In this document: one piece after another, positions 8,215 to 16,530 of the stretch
How the letters are laid out: every line of letters starts with the position of its first letter
Position numbering within the stretch: position 1 is the first letter of the stretch
Origin: Arthrobacter sp. ISL-28
Lineage (GTDB): Bacteria > Actinomycetota > Actinomycetes > Actinomycetales > Micrococcaceae
Direction: 5' to 3'
Length of the DNA stretch: 64,000 nucleotides
Assembly (NCBI RefSeq): GCF_018613875.1
Contig: NZ_JAGGPJ010000014.1
Coordinates: 113,685 to 177,684, forward strand
Program-made: the position numbers and the translations under genes
Notes under the pieces: model-generated
What the model was told of the DNA's origin: nothing
The model's input: the letters and a program-made list of their open reading frames with translations, nothing else
The model's database searches: none

Positions 8215-9597
8215 ATGACTACCGATCAGGCTGCCGTGCACGAATCCGCTCCGCCGCTCTCCGCAGCATCTGCCGCAGGGATCCTCCGGCGACCCTACCT
8301 CCTGGTGACCATCGGGTCATGCGCCCTCGTGTTCCTGGCCGCCTTCGAATCGCTGGCAGTCACCACCATCATGCCGCTGGTAAGTCGCGAGCTCGACGGC
8401 GCAAGCCTCTATGCCCTCGCGTTTGCCGGTCCGCTGGCTACGGGCGTGATCGGAATGGTGGGAGCGGGCAACTGGTCCGACCGGCGGGGCCCCTTGGCGC
8501 CGCTGTACGTTTCCGTGGCCGTGTTCGTGCTGGGCCTGCTGATTGCGGGCACGTCCGGCACCATGGCCGTCCTGGTGGCGGGAAGGCTGGTCCAGGGCCT
8601 GGGCGGCGGCGCGATGACCGTGGCGCTCTATGTTGTGGTGGCCCGCGCCTACCCGCCCGGGCTGCACGCCAAGATCTTCGCTGCCTTCTCCGCCGCGTGG
8701 GTCATACCGTCCCTCGTGGGGCCGTTTGCCGCCGGGATCGTGGCGCAGCTGGTCGGCTGGCAGTGGGTGTTCCTTGGTGTCGTGGCCCTGGTGGTCCCCG
8801 CCCTGGCGATGCTGGTCCCGTCGCTGCGCGGTGTCCGGTCGGGGCCCGAGGAAGAGCCGGTTCCCTGGGCCTTCCGCCCGCTGGCATGGGCTGCGCTCGC
8901 CGCCCTCGCCGTGCTGGGCCTGAACCTGTCCCCGCGGATTCCGGTGGCCGGCGCGCTCGTGGCGGGTGCCGCCGTCGTGGTTGCCCTGCTGGCCGTCAGG
9001 CCGTTGGTTCCGCGCGGAACCCTTGCCGCCCGACGCGGCCTGCCCAGTGTGATCCTGACGCGCGGCCTGGCTTCTGCCGGGTTTTTCGGCGCCGAAGTGT
9101 ATTTGCCCTACCTGCTGGTGGAACGCTATGCCTTCTCGCCCACGTTCGCCGGACTGACGCTGACCGGTGGCGCGCTCTCCTGGGCGGCGGCGTCCGCGAT
9201 CCAGGGGCGGCTCGGCGGGCGGCTGGCCAGTCCAGTCGCGGTCCGGATAGGCTCGCTGCTGGTGCTGTCCGCGATCGTTATCGCCCTGGTGACCACCGCC
9301 TTTGACTGGCCGGCCGCCGTCGTGATTGCGGGCTGGGTCCTCGCCGGCAGCGGCATGGGACTGATGTATCCGCGGCTGAGCGTCATGACGCTCGCACTCT
9401 CCACACGGGACACTCAAGGCTTCAACAGCTCAGCCGTGTCCATTGCCGACTCCCTCGGCGGGGCTCTCGCGCTCGCCGCTACCGGCATCGTATTCACCGC
9501 GTTTACGACGACGGCGGCCTCCTTCGCCGGGGTCTTCGCCCTCACGGCGGTGATCGCCGCAGCCGCGGTGATCACCGCGCCCCGGGTCGCGGACTGA
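8215..9597 (+). CDS. MFS drug-efflux-type transporter
   Basis: Major facilitator of about 460 residues with 12-14 hydrophobic helices, resembling drug:H+ antiporters. Seen are AAFESLAVTTIMPLVSREL in helix 1, NWSDRRGPLAPL after helix 2 and the antiporter-type GRLVQGLGGGAMTVALYV in helix 4. The ATG 8215 is preferred over the in-frame TTG at 8176 because that TTG is itself the -35 element. No Shine-Dalgarno is present, consistent with a leaderless mRNA. The regulator that should bind the operator in front of it is only a fragment here. Substrate unknown. Confidence 0.85.
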   Translation: MTTDQAAVHESAPPLSAASAAGILRRPYLLVTIGSCALVFLAAFESLAVTTIMPLVSRELDGASLYALAFAGPLATGVIGMVGAGNWSDRRGPLAPLYVSVAVFVLGLLIAGTSGTMAVLVAGRLVQGLGGGAMTVALYVVVARAYPPGLHAKIFAAFSAAWVIPSLVGPFAAGIVAQLVGWQWVFLGVVALVVPALAMLVPSLRGVRSGPEEEPVPWAFRPLAWAALAALAVLGLNLSPRIPVAGALVAGAAVVVALLAVRPLVPRGTLAARRGLPSVILTRGLASAGFFGAEVYLPYLLVERYAFSPTFAGLTLTGGALSWAAASAIQGRLGGRLASPVAVRIGSLLVLSAIVIALVTTAFDWPAAVVIAGWVLAGSGMGLMYPRLSVMTLALSTRDTQGFNSSAVSIADSLGGALALAATGIVFTAFTTTAASFAGVFALTAVIAAAAVITAPRVAD

Positions 9598-9633
9598 CGG
9601 TTGGGCCGGGTCGTTCGCTAATGGGCGGGCCGG

Positions 9634-10338
9634 TCAGGCGGCTGGGCGGGCCAGCCGGGTGGCGCGGAGGACGGCGTCCGCGAGGATGGCCGTCTGCCCG
9701 TCCGGACCTGTGGCTTCCCGTTCCCGGCTTTCCGCCACATCCACGCTCCACTCCGGCGCTGCAATGCCCAGCTCGGCCGTGAGCTGTTCCGCCGTGAAGA
9801 ACATCCCCGTGTCCGCATGGCTGCCGCCCTGGTGACTGCCGTCCTGGTGACTGCTCCAGGGCGGAAGGCCGTCCGGGTGGTGCCCCACAATCAGGAGCGT
9901 CCCGCCTGGCCGCACGGCGTTGGCCGCAAGACGGTGGGGCGGCTGCCACGGTGCGACCGTGGAGTGCAGGAACTGCACGGACACGAGGTCAAACTGTTCC
10001 TCCGGGGTCCACGTTGCCAGGTCCCGCTGCAGCCAGGTGACGCGGTCCCCGATCCGGGCTTCGGCCGCGTGGGCGGCAGCCCGTTCAAGCGCGACGGCCG
10101 ACACATCCACGGCGGTCACCGTCCAGCCCCGTTCGGCGAGCCACAGGGCATCGGCACCTTCGCCACAGCCGAGATCCAGTGCCCTGCCCGGGGGGAGCCC
10201 GGCTGCTTCCGCGACCAGCTGCGGGTTAGGCCGTCCGCTCCAGACGCGCGGACGGCTCCGGTACATTTCGTCCCAAAGCTGGGCGGCGCCGTCGTGCGCT
10301 GCTTCGTTGCTGCTGGAGTGGTGCTCGGAGGAAGGCAT
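9634..10338 (-). CDS. Class I SAM-dependent methyltransferase
   Basis: Rossmann-fold methyltransferase of 234 residues. Motif I is LDLGCGEGADALWLAERG, the acidic post-I residue is in TVTAVDVSAVAL, and motif post-II/III is FDLVSVQFLHS. This layout resembles TehB/thiopurine-type detoxifying methyltransferases. A short repetitive stretch, HQDGSHQGGSHADTG at about residue 165-180, arises from small tandem duplications in the DNA. It lies 3 bases downstream of a DUF1801 gene on the same strand, so the two are probably co-transcribed. Substrate unknown. Confidence 0.85.
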   Translation of the reverse strand: MPSSEHHSSSNEAAHDGAAQLWDEMYRSRPRVWSGRPNPQLVAEAAGLPPGRALDLGCGEGADALWLAERGWTVTAVDVSAVALERAAAHAAEARIGDRVTWLQRDLATWTPEEQFDLVSVQFLHSTVAPWQPPHRLAANAVRPGGTLLIVGHHPDGLPPWSSHQDGSHQGGSHADTGMFFTAEQLTAELGIAAPEWSVDVAESREREATGPDGQTAILADAVLRATRLARPAA

Positions 10339-10341
10339 GGA

Positions 10342-10737
10342 CTAACCGCCGCTCTTGATCTGGCGCCAGCCACCGGCGCGGTTGTTGGCGATCATCGCCC
10401 GGAACATCTCCGACAGGGCGGCGGCGTTGATCGCTTCGCCCTCGTAGAAGGCCACCGTGCGGGCCGTCTTGTTTTCATGCCCGCTGGTGATGATGTGCTC
10501 CGGGTCCGGCACGATTCCGCCGTCGTAGAGGAAGACGTTGACGTGGTCCTTGGCAGCCAGGAGGGCGCAGATGTTGCCCTGGAGCTCGAAGTAGGGCTGC
10601 CGCGTGCGCTTAATCGTCTCCGTCACTTCAGGATCGGCGGAATGGACCAGCTCGCGGACCTCCCGGCACACCGCCTGCTGCCACTCCGGCAGGGCGTCAA
10701 TGTAGGCGTCCACGCGCGGATCTGCGGTGTAATCCAT
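10342..10737 (-). CDS. DUF1801 domain protein
   Basis: Small cytoplasmic protein of 131 residues in the DUF1801 / YdhG-like family. Seen are the initial DPRVDAYIDALPEWQQAV helix, TIKRTRQPYFEL and VNVFLYDGG. The ATG at 10737 starts MDYTADP; the open frame before it has no family match. Biochemical function is unknown for the family. It ends 3 bases before the methyltransferase start, suggesting an operon, and lies downstream of the family A hairpin that separates it from nirD. Confidence 0.8.
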   Translation of the reverse strand: MDYTADPRVDAYIDALPEWQQAVCREVRELVHSADPEVTETIKRTRQPYFELQGNICALLAAKDHVNVFLYDGGIVPDPEHIITSGHENKTARTVAFYEGEAINAAALSEMFRAMIANNRAGGWRQIKSGG

Positions 10738-10793
10738 GGGGACTACCCTGCCACAGAATCGCCCGCCCAACTAGGTATCCCCCGCCCAACTAT

Positions 10794-10841
10794 GTAGCAG
10801 CACACGTCGTTTTAGGCCCTGGGAACGGCGCGTGCTGCTAC
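10794..10841. repeat. Family A intergenic palindrome, copy 2 (terminator of nirBD)
   Basis: Arms GTAGCAGCACACGTCGTT (10794-10811) and AACGGCGCGTGCTGCTAC (10824-10841) with a 12-base loop. The right arm matches the palindrome at 4160-4205. On the minus strand it follows the nirD stop by 15 bases, so it probably ends the nitrite reductase transcript. An extra partial unit (CGCCCAACTAGGTA) sits just before it, duplicating the flank. Confidence 0.78.
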
Positions 10842-10856
10842 GTACTTGGGAGAGCG

Positions 10857-11192
10857 TCAGGGAAGCTGCAGGACGATGTTCCCCTCGCCGTCGGCGGTCA
10901 CGGGATAACTGTGCAGCGGCCCCGCCCCGGTGGTGGAGCATCCGGTGGCGAGGTCGAAGGAGTGCTGGTGCAGCGGACACATCACCACCGTCCGGTCGAT
11001 CGTGCCGTCGGCGATCGGGCCGCCCTTGTGCGGGCAGACCGCCGAAACTGCCCGGAGGGACCCGTCCCGGAGCCGGAACACCGCGATCTGCTCGCCCGCC
11101 ACGCCGAACGCGCGCCCCTCGCCTACGGGTACCTGCTCGAGCGGACCGAGCACGTGCACGGCGCCGGGGACAGGACCAGCCCCGGCGCTCAT
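10857..11192 (-). CDS. nirD: Nitrite reductase (NADH) small subunit
   Basis: Rieske-type small subunit of assimilatory NADH-dependent nitrite reductase, 111 residues. It contains CPHKGGPI and CPLHQHSF, an intact C-x-H ... C-x-x-H [2Fe-2S] ligand set; some NirD proteins have lost these ligands, this one has not. The ATG at 11192 overlaps the nirB stop (ATGA), so translation is coupled. The complex reduces nitrite to ammonium in the cytoplasm. It is followed by a strong hairpin, the probable operon terminator. Confidence 0.92.
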   Translation of the reverse strand: MSAGAGPVPGAVHVLGPLEQVPVGEGRAFGVAGEQIAVFRLRDGSLRAVSAVCPHKGGPIADGTIDRTVVMCPLHQHSFDLATGCSTTGAGPLHSYPVTADGEGNIVLQLP

Positions 11193-13702
11193 CGGACCGG
11201 CACCTGGGGGAGGACCGTGAGCGGAAGCGAGGTGCGGAACTGCCCGGGGGTGAGGGGGTCGTCCCGCTCGGCCCAAGGGTCAACGTAGGCGTCGACGGAC
11301 TGCTGCATCGCGGCGTCGAGCTGCGCGCCCAGCCCCTCGGCGTCGTCGACAATCACCGAGCGGAGGTGCTCGATCCCCACCCGCGGCACAAACGCGTAGG
11401 TCCGCTCCAGCCAGTTGGCACGCTCGCGGTAATACTGCATGAAGCGGCCGGCCAGCAGCGTCACGGTCTCGGGATCATCCACGGTGGCCAGCAGGTCGCC
11501 CTTGCGGATGTGCGCCCCCGCCGCGCCGCCCACGTAGATCTCCCAGCGGCCGCCCTCCACCGCGACCACGCCCACGTCCTTGACCAGCGACTCGGCGCAG
11601 TTCCGCGGGCAGCCGGACACGGCCAGCTTCAGCTTCGCCGGCGACTCGATGCCCTGGAAGCGGGATTCGATCTCGATCCCGAGCTTTGTGGAGTCGCCGG
11701 TTCCGTAGCGGCAGAACTCCTGGCCCACGCAGGTCTTGACCGTGCGGAAACTCTTGCCGTAGGCATAGCCGGACGGCATGCCGAGGTCGGCCCAGACCTT
11801 CGGCAGGTCCTCCTTGGGAACACCCAGCAGATCGATCCGCTGCCCGCCGGTCAGCTTCACCAGCGGAACCTTGTACTTGTCCGCGACATCCGCGATCCGG
11901 CGGAGCTGGTCCGGCGACGTCACGCCGCCCTTCATCTGCGGCACCACCGAGAACGTGCCGTCGCGCTGGATATTGGCGTGGACACGGTCGTTCACGAACC
12001 GCGCGTCACGCTCGTCGATGTACTCGCCGGCCCACATCATCTTCAGCAGCGACGCCAGGCCCATCTTCGACTTCGCGTCCTCGGCGCCGCCTGGGGCCAG
12101 CGCTGCGAACACCGCAGACACGGACCGCAGCCCCTGCTCGCGGACGGCCTTCAGCAGCTCGGCCTTCTCCAGCGGCACCCCCGGCACGTAGTAGCTTGCC
12201 GCCAGATCCTCCGCCACGGCGCCGTCGGCAGCCCATTCCACCACCTGGCGCACCAGCAGCTTGCACGAACCGCAGCCCTTGCCCGCGCGGGTCGCATCCA
12301 TGACGCCCGCCAGCGTGGTGCAGCCGCCTTTGACCGTATCCACGAGCGCCTGCTTGCTGACTCCGTTGCAGTTGCAGACCTGAGCGTCGCCGTCCAGTTC
12401 CGCGACCCCCGCCTCCTCACCCGGCCCGCCGACGTCGAACAGCAGCGCGACCCGTTCCTCCGGCAGCGGCAGCCCGCGGTCGAACGCCTGCGTCAGGTAC
12501 GCCACCTTGCGGCTGTCCCCGAGCAGTGTGGCCCCAACGATCTTGCCGTCCCGGATCACGATCGATTTGAAGACGCCCCGGCTCGGCTCCGAAAACACCA
12601 CGTGTTCGTCGGTGTCCCGTTCCGGGGCCTGCAGTCCCATGGAAGCGACGTCCACGCCGGCAACCTTCAGTTTGGTGGCGGTCCGGGTCCCCAGGTACGC
12701 CGCTTTGGGATTGGCGCCCGTCACGTTGTCGGCCAGGACGGCGGCCTGCTCCCACAGCGGCGCCACCAGGCCGTACACCTCGCCGCGATGCTGGACGCAT
12801 TCGCCGACCGCGTAGATCTCGTCCTCGTCCGGCACCCTCATGTGGTCGTCCACCACGATGGCCCGCTCCACCGGCAGGCCGCTCGTGACAGCCACTTCAA
12901 CGTTGGGGCGGATGCCGGCAGCCACCACCACCATGTCACAGTCGATGTCCGGCTTGTCGCGCAGCCGGACGCCGCGGACCCTGTCGTCACCCAGGATGGC
13001 CGTGGTGCGGCTGCTCGTGTGCACCCTGATGCCGAGGGCTTCGACGCTGCGGCGCAGAACCGCCCCGCCGTCGGGCCCCATCTGGACGTTCATGAGGTGC
13101 CCGCCGGAGTGGACCACCTCGACGTCGATCCCGTGGCTTTGCAGCCCCCGCGCGGCTTCGAGCCCTAGAAGTCCGCCGCCGATCACCACGGCCCGGTGGT
13201 GATGGTCCTGCTGGGCGTAAGCGACCATGTTGCGGGCGTCGTCGATGGTTCGGAAGGCGAAGATTCCGGGCAGCAGCATCCCTCCCGGCATATACATGCC
13301 GTCCATGGGCGGCAAGTGGGATCGGCTGCCGGTGGCGATAACCAGGACGTCGTAGGGGGTGGCGCGGCCGTCGTCGGAAAACACCAGTTTGGCGAAGCGG
13401 TCGATTTTCTGTACCCGGACGCCGGCATGGAGCGTGATGTTGTTTTCCCGGTACCAAGCCAGGGAGTTGAGGAAGATGTTGCCGGTGTCCTCCTCTCCCG
13501 AGAGAACATGGCTGAGCATGATCCGGTTGTAGTTGCCGTAGGGTTCGTCGCCGAACATGGTGATCCGGTACTGGGCTTCGCCGCCGCGGGCGAGGATCTC
13601 CTCGACGGCGCGCGCCCCGGCCATGCCGTTGCCGATCACGACGAGTCGGCGGCGCAAGTCAATGTTTTTGGGCCGGAGGGAACGGCTGGCCAGCGTGGTC
13701 AT
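11189..13702 (-). CDS. nirB: Nitrite reductase (NADH) large subunit
   Basis: Full-length 837-residue siroheme nitrite reductase. The order is an FAD/NAD(P)H oxidoreductase domain (VVIGNGMAGARAVEEIL near residue 20, VIGGGLLGLEAARGL near 170), a BFD-like [2Fe-2S] domain (QVCNCNGVSKQALVD, then GKGCGSC) around 430-480, and the siroheme/[4Fe-4S] domain (TCVGQEFCRYGTGDS and AVSGCPRNCAES) around 640-700. It reduces nitrite to ammonium for assimilation. Its start overlaps the stop of an unknown upstream gene by one base and its stop overlaps nirD, so the three are translated as a unit. No nitrate reductase is in the window. Confidence 0.96.
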   Translation of the reverse strand: MTTLASRSLRPKNIDLRRRLVVIGNGMAGARAVEEILARGGEAQYRITMFGDEPYGNYNRIMLSHVLSGEEDTGNIFLNSLAWYRENNITLHAGVRVQKIDRFAKLVFSDDGRATPYDVLVIATGSRSHLPPMDGMYMPGGMLLPGIFAFRTIDDARNMVAYAQQDHHHRAVVIGGGLLGLEAARGLQSHGIDVEVVHSGGHLMNVQMGPDGGAVLRRSVEALGIRVHTSSRTTAILGDDRVRGVRLRDKPDIDCDMVVVAAGIRPNVEVAVTSGLPVERAIVVDDHMRVPDEDEIYAVGECVQHRGEVYGLVAPLWEQAAVLADNVTGANPKAAYLGTRTATKLKVAGVDVASMGLQAPERDTDEHVVFSEPSRGVFKSIVIRDGKIVGATLLGDSRKVAYLTQAFDRGLPLPEERVALLFDVGGPGEEAGVAELDGDAQVCNCNGVSKQALVDTVKGGCTTLAGVMDATRAGKGCGSCKLLVRQVVEWAADGAVAEDLAASYYVPGVPLEKAELLKAVREQGLRSVSAVFAALAPGGAEDAKSKMGLASLLKMMWAGEYIDERDARFVNDRVHANIQRDGTFSVVPQMKGGVTSPDQLRRIADVADKYKVPLVKLTGGQRIDLLGVPKEDLPKVWADLGMPSGYAYGKSFRTVKTCVGQEFCRYGTGDSTKLGIEIESRFQGIESPAKLKLAVSGCPRNCAESLVKDVGVVAVEGGRWEIYVGGAAGAHIRKGDLLATVDDPETVTLLAGRFMQYYRERANWLERTYAFVPRVGIEHLRSVIVDDAEGLGAQLDAAMQQSVDAYVDPWAERDDPLTPGQFRTSLPLTVLPQVPVR

Positions 13703-14049
13703 CAGTGCTCCACCATGCCCAGGTCCACCACCAGGTAGCCGCCCACTCCCTTGTCGGCCAGCAGCAGGAGCTCGATCAGCGACCCGCCCTCGATGTCCTC
13801 CACCACGCGGAGGGGGACATGGACATCGCTCTTGGCCCCGATCGGGAAGTACCGCATGGGGATGCCGTCCCGCATCAGGACCACGGTGACCAGTTCGGGG
13901 GAGGAGTTGCCGCCGCGGAAATACAGGGTCTGGTTGATCACGCCGTCCGGCACGTAGTGCGACAGCTGGCTGTGGATGGGCACGGGCTTCTCCAGCCCGG
14001 CTCCGTCGAAGGGGAAGATGCCCTGGAGGAAGAGATTCTTCAAGGTCAT
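13702..14049 (-). CDS. Unknown small protein, first gene of the nirBD operon
   Basis: 115-residue soluble protein with no recognised domain. It starts at ATG 14049 with AAAGGA upstream; longer starts have no support. The sequence has no membrane segment or cysteine cluster. Its middle (LVTVVLMRDGIPMRYFPIGAKS) and C-terminal half (IELLLLADKGVGGYLVVDLG) look like a compact beta-rich fold. Its TGA overlaps the nirB start by one base, so it is translationally coupled and probably made in step with NirB. An accessory, assembly or regulatory role in nitrite reduction is inference from position only. Confidence 0.8.
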   Translation of the reverse strand: MTLKNLFLQGIFPFDGAGLEKPVPIHSQLSHYVPDGVINQTLYFRGGNSSPELVTVVLMRDGIPMRYFPIGAKSDVHVPLRVVEDIEGGSLIELLLLADKGVGGYLVVDLGMVEH

Positions 14050-14550
14050 GTCAGATCCTTTCGGCAGGGTGGTGCTGGCCTGGCTACCGTTGCCTGGCTG
14101 CGGTCGGCCGGGCATACGTCCATCCTGCGTGCCGGTTGTTTCGGGACGCCGCCCCCGAGGTAATTTCCGTTTAACACCTTTCTCACCACCTCCTCCTCTG
14201 CCGCCCAGTTGGGGAGGTTGCGGGAGGGGCGGGGTGATTCAGGGACAGCCGATGCGGGACTGGATGCGTCCGGATGCTAAGCTGGTGGAACTTGATGTGC
14301 AGTGATGCCCACTTTTGAACCGGTTCATCAACCGGTTCCCCGAAGGATTTATCCGGCAGGGAGTGGGTTTTTTCATGTGAGAGGCACATCCTGCGTCGAT
14401 GAACGCGTTCTATTTGGTCCCGACTGCCGCCCTTGAAATATTGGCAGCAGCCTGGTTGATCACCTGACTTTTCTTCGGCGATCCCCTGGGCCAACCGGCG
14501 TCGGGGGCCGATATCCGCTTGGATACCGCCTGAAAGACCCTGATAAACAC
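14050..14550. other. Divergent intergenic region, nir operon / DEAD-box helicase
   Basis: No coding sequence was found in these 500 bases. The nir side (14150-14190) is AT-richer than its surroundings and probably holds the nir promoter; C-rich and G-rich tracts lie at 14188-14235. The helicase side contains the tandem GAACCGGTTC sites. The helicase start has no clear Shine-Dalgarno, so a long structured leader is possible. Confidence 0.4.
14317..14338. promoter_or_regulatory. Tandem GAACCGGTTC operator-like sites
   Basis: The perfect 10-base palindrome GAACCGGTTC (14317-14326) is followed after two bases by CAACCGGTTC (14329-14338). Centre-to-centre spacing is 12 bases, about one helical turn, as for a regulator binding cooperatively to one DNA face. 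It lies about 215 bases upstream of the helicase start. The binding protein is unknown. Confidence 0.4.
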
Positions 14551-16440
14551 ATGACTACTTTCGCTGCCCTCGGCACGCCCAAGGCCCTCGCCGACACCCT
14601 GACAGCACAGGGGATCGAAACCCCGTTCCCCATCCAGGTCAAGACCCTTCCGGACACCCTTGCCGGCCGCGACGTCCTGGGACGCGGCCGCACCGGCTCC
14701 GGCAAGACCATCGCCTTCGCGATCCCGCTCGTGGCACGCCTCGCCGAGCGCGAAGCAAAGCACTTCCGCAAGCCCGGCCGCCCCATGGGCCTGGTCCTTG
14801 CACCCACCCGTGAGCTGGCCACCCAGATCAACGCCACGATCGAACCGCTTGCCAAGGCTGCCGGGCTGAACACCACCGTGATCTACGGCGGCATCTCCCA
14901 GGCCCGTCAGGAAAAGGCCCTGCGCGCCGGCGTCGACATCGTCATCGCCTGCCCGGGCCGCCTGGAGGACCTGATCCGCCAGCGCATCCTGACCCTCGAA
15001 GCCGTCGAAATCACTGTCCTGGACGAAGCCGACCACATGGCTGACCTCGGCTTCCTGCCCGTGGTCAAGAAGCTCATGGACATGACCCCGAGCCAAGGCC
15101 AGCGCCTGCTGTTCTCGGCCACCCTGGACAACGGCGTGGACAAGATCGTCCAGCGCTACCTGTCCAACCCGCTGACCCACTCCGTGGACGACCCGCAGGC
15201 CGCGGTGACCACCATGGAGCACCACGTGCTGGTGGTCAACGACCAGACCGTCAAGAAGCAGCTGATCGTCGAGCTCGCCTCGGGTGCCGGCCGCCGCGTG
15301 CTCTTCATGCGCACCAAGCACCACGCCCGGAAGCTGGCCAAGACGCTGACCGACGCCGGCATCCCCGCCGTTGACCTGCACGGCAACCTCTCGCAGAACG
15401 CCCGTGACCGCAACCTGGCCGAGTTCTCCTCCGGTGACGTCCGCGTCCTGGTGGCCACCGACGTTGCTGCCCGCGGCGTGCACGTGGACGACGTCGAACT
15501 CGTCATCCACGTTGACCCGCCCACGGAGCACAAGGCATACCTGCACCGCTCCGGCCGTACGGCACGCGCCGGTTCGGACGGCACTGTGGTCACGCTGACC
15601 CTGCCCGAGCAGCAGTCGGACGTCAAGAAGCTGATGAAGGCTGCCGGCGTCGAGGTCAACTTCGAGCGCGTCACCGCCAACTCACCCTTGGTTGCTGAAC
15701 TTGTGGGCGAAATGGCCGACAAGATCGATCCGCGTACCCGTGCAGCCCTGCTGGCCGCCAAGGCACAGCAGCAGGGCGGCGGCACTTCCACCGGTGCCAA
15801 CGCTGAGCGGAAGCGCGCACGCCGTCAGGCCGCACCCCCCGCCGGTGGCCGTGGAGGACGCGGCGGACGTGGACGCGTCTCGGCTGAGGCTCCCCGCACC
15901 GACCTTCCCCGTGCAGAGCGACGCGCCGTGGCCTACGAGGGCCAGGCTGCAGCCCGCAACGCCGCAGACCGCGTCATCGAGCAAAACGAAGACCGGGCCC
16001 AGGCAGCAGCAGCTGCACGCCGCAACGCACGCGGCCGTGGCACGGCGTCCACGCATCGCAATGACGTTCCAGCGGCGGGTGGCCGTTCATCGGCCGGCCG
16101 CGGTTCGGACGGACGTGCCGAATCCCGCATTACCCGCAGCGATGCTCCCCGCGGCGGCACCGGCCGCCCGGCCACCGGTGGCCAGCGCGGCGGACGTCCG
16201 GCAACGGGCCAGCGTGCTGCCGGTACCGGCGCCCGGGCCGGCGCTTCGGCAGGCGGCCAGCGCGCCGCGGCCAGCGGGAACGCCGGCGGCAACAAGGCCG
16301 TCTGGTCCTCCAACACCGGCGGCACCTCGGGCGGATCCTACACAGGCGGCGGCAACGGCCGTTCCGGCGAAGGCCGTCCGGCCCGCAGCGGCCCCCGCCG
16401 TGCATCGGCTCCGGCCTCGAACGAACGCCGCGGCCGCTAA
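14551..16440 (+). CDS. DEAD-box RNA helicase with basic low-complexity tail
   Basis: ATP-dependent RNA helicase, 629 residues. All core motifs are present: Q-motif (TPFPIQVKTLP), motif I GRTGSGKT, Ia PTRELA, II DEAD, III SAT, V ATDVAARGV and VI HRSGRTARAG. The two RecA-like domains end near residue 370. The remaining 240 residues are Arg/Gly/Ala-rich with RGGRGG-type repeats, a likely RNA-binding disordered tail like those of DeaD/RhlE-type helicases in ribosome assembly or cold adaptation. No good ribosome-binding site precedes the ATG. A family B hairpin follows the stop by 16 bases. Confidence 0.93.
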   Translation: MTTFAALGTPKALADTLTAQGIETPFPIQVKTLPDTLAGRDVLGRGRTGSGKTIAFAIPLVARLAEREAKHFRKPGRPMGLVLAPTRELATQINATIEPLAKAAGLNTTVIYGGISQARQEKALRAGVDIVIACPGRLEDLIRQRILTLEAVEITVLDEADHMADLGFLPVVKKLMDMTPSQGQRLLFSATLDNGVDKIVQRYLSNPLTHSVDDPQAAVTTMEHHVLVVNDQTVKKQLIVELASGAGRRVLFMRTKHHARKLAKTLTDAGIPAVDLHGNLSQNARDRNLAEFSSGDVRVLVATDVAARGVHVDDVELVIHVDPPTEHKAYLHRSGRTARAGSDGTVVTLTLPEQQSDVKKLMKAAGVEVNFERVTANSPLVAELVGEMADKIDPRTRAALLAAKAQQQGGGTSTGANAERKRARRQAAPPAGGRGGRGGRGRVSAEAPRTDLPRAERRAVAYEGQAAARNAADRVIEQNEDRAQAAAAARRNARGRGTASTHRNDVPAAGGRSSAGRGSDGRAESRITRSDAPRGGTGRPATGGQRGGRPATGQRAAGTGARAGASAGGQRAAASGNAGGNKAVWSSNTGGTSGGSYTGGGNGRSGEGRPARSGPRRASAPASNERRGR

Positions 16441-16456
16441 TCCCCAGCTTAACCAC

Positions 16457-16518
16457 CATCGAGTGCTCCGTAACCGCCGTTTAGAGGGTTCATAACGGCA
16501 GCTATGGAGCACTCGATG
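16457..16518. repeat. Family B intergenic hairpin repeat, minimal form
   Basis: 25-base arms (16457-16481 and 16494-16518; outer part CATCGAGTGCTCC / GGAGCACTCGATG, inner GCCGTT / AACGGC, three mismatches) enclose the loop TAGAGGGTTCAT. It sits between the convergent helicase and metallo-hydrolase stops. The same outer arms, and the same loop in reverse complement, recur at 38371-38483, where a GC-rich block is added. It is probably a bidirectional terminator. Confidence 0.8.
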
Positions 16519-16530
16519 AGGTTTCATGGC

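Noticed and set aside
10832..13168. A 778-codon open frame on the plus strand
   Set aside because: It is antisense to nirB/nirD, His/Arg/Pro-rich with no domain, and arises from GC bias in the opposite frame.
14150..14190. GlnR-type nitrogen box in front of the nir operon
   Set aside because: The AT-rich stretch has GTTAAAC and GTAATTT-like words, but not the GTnAC-n6-GnAAC arrangement; too weak to call.
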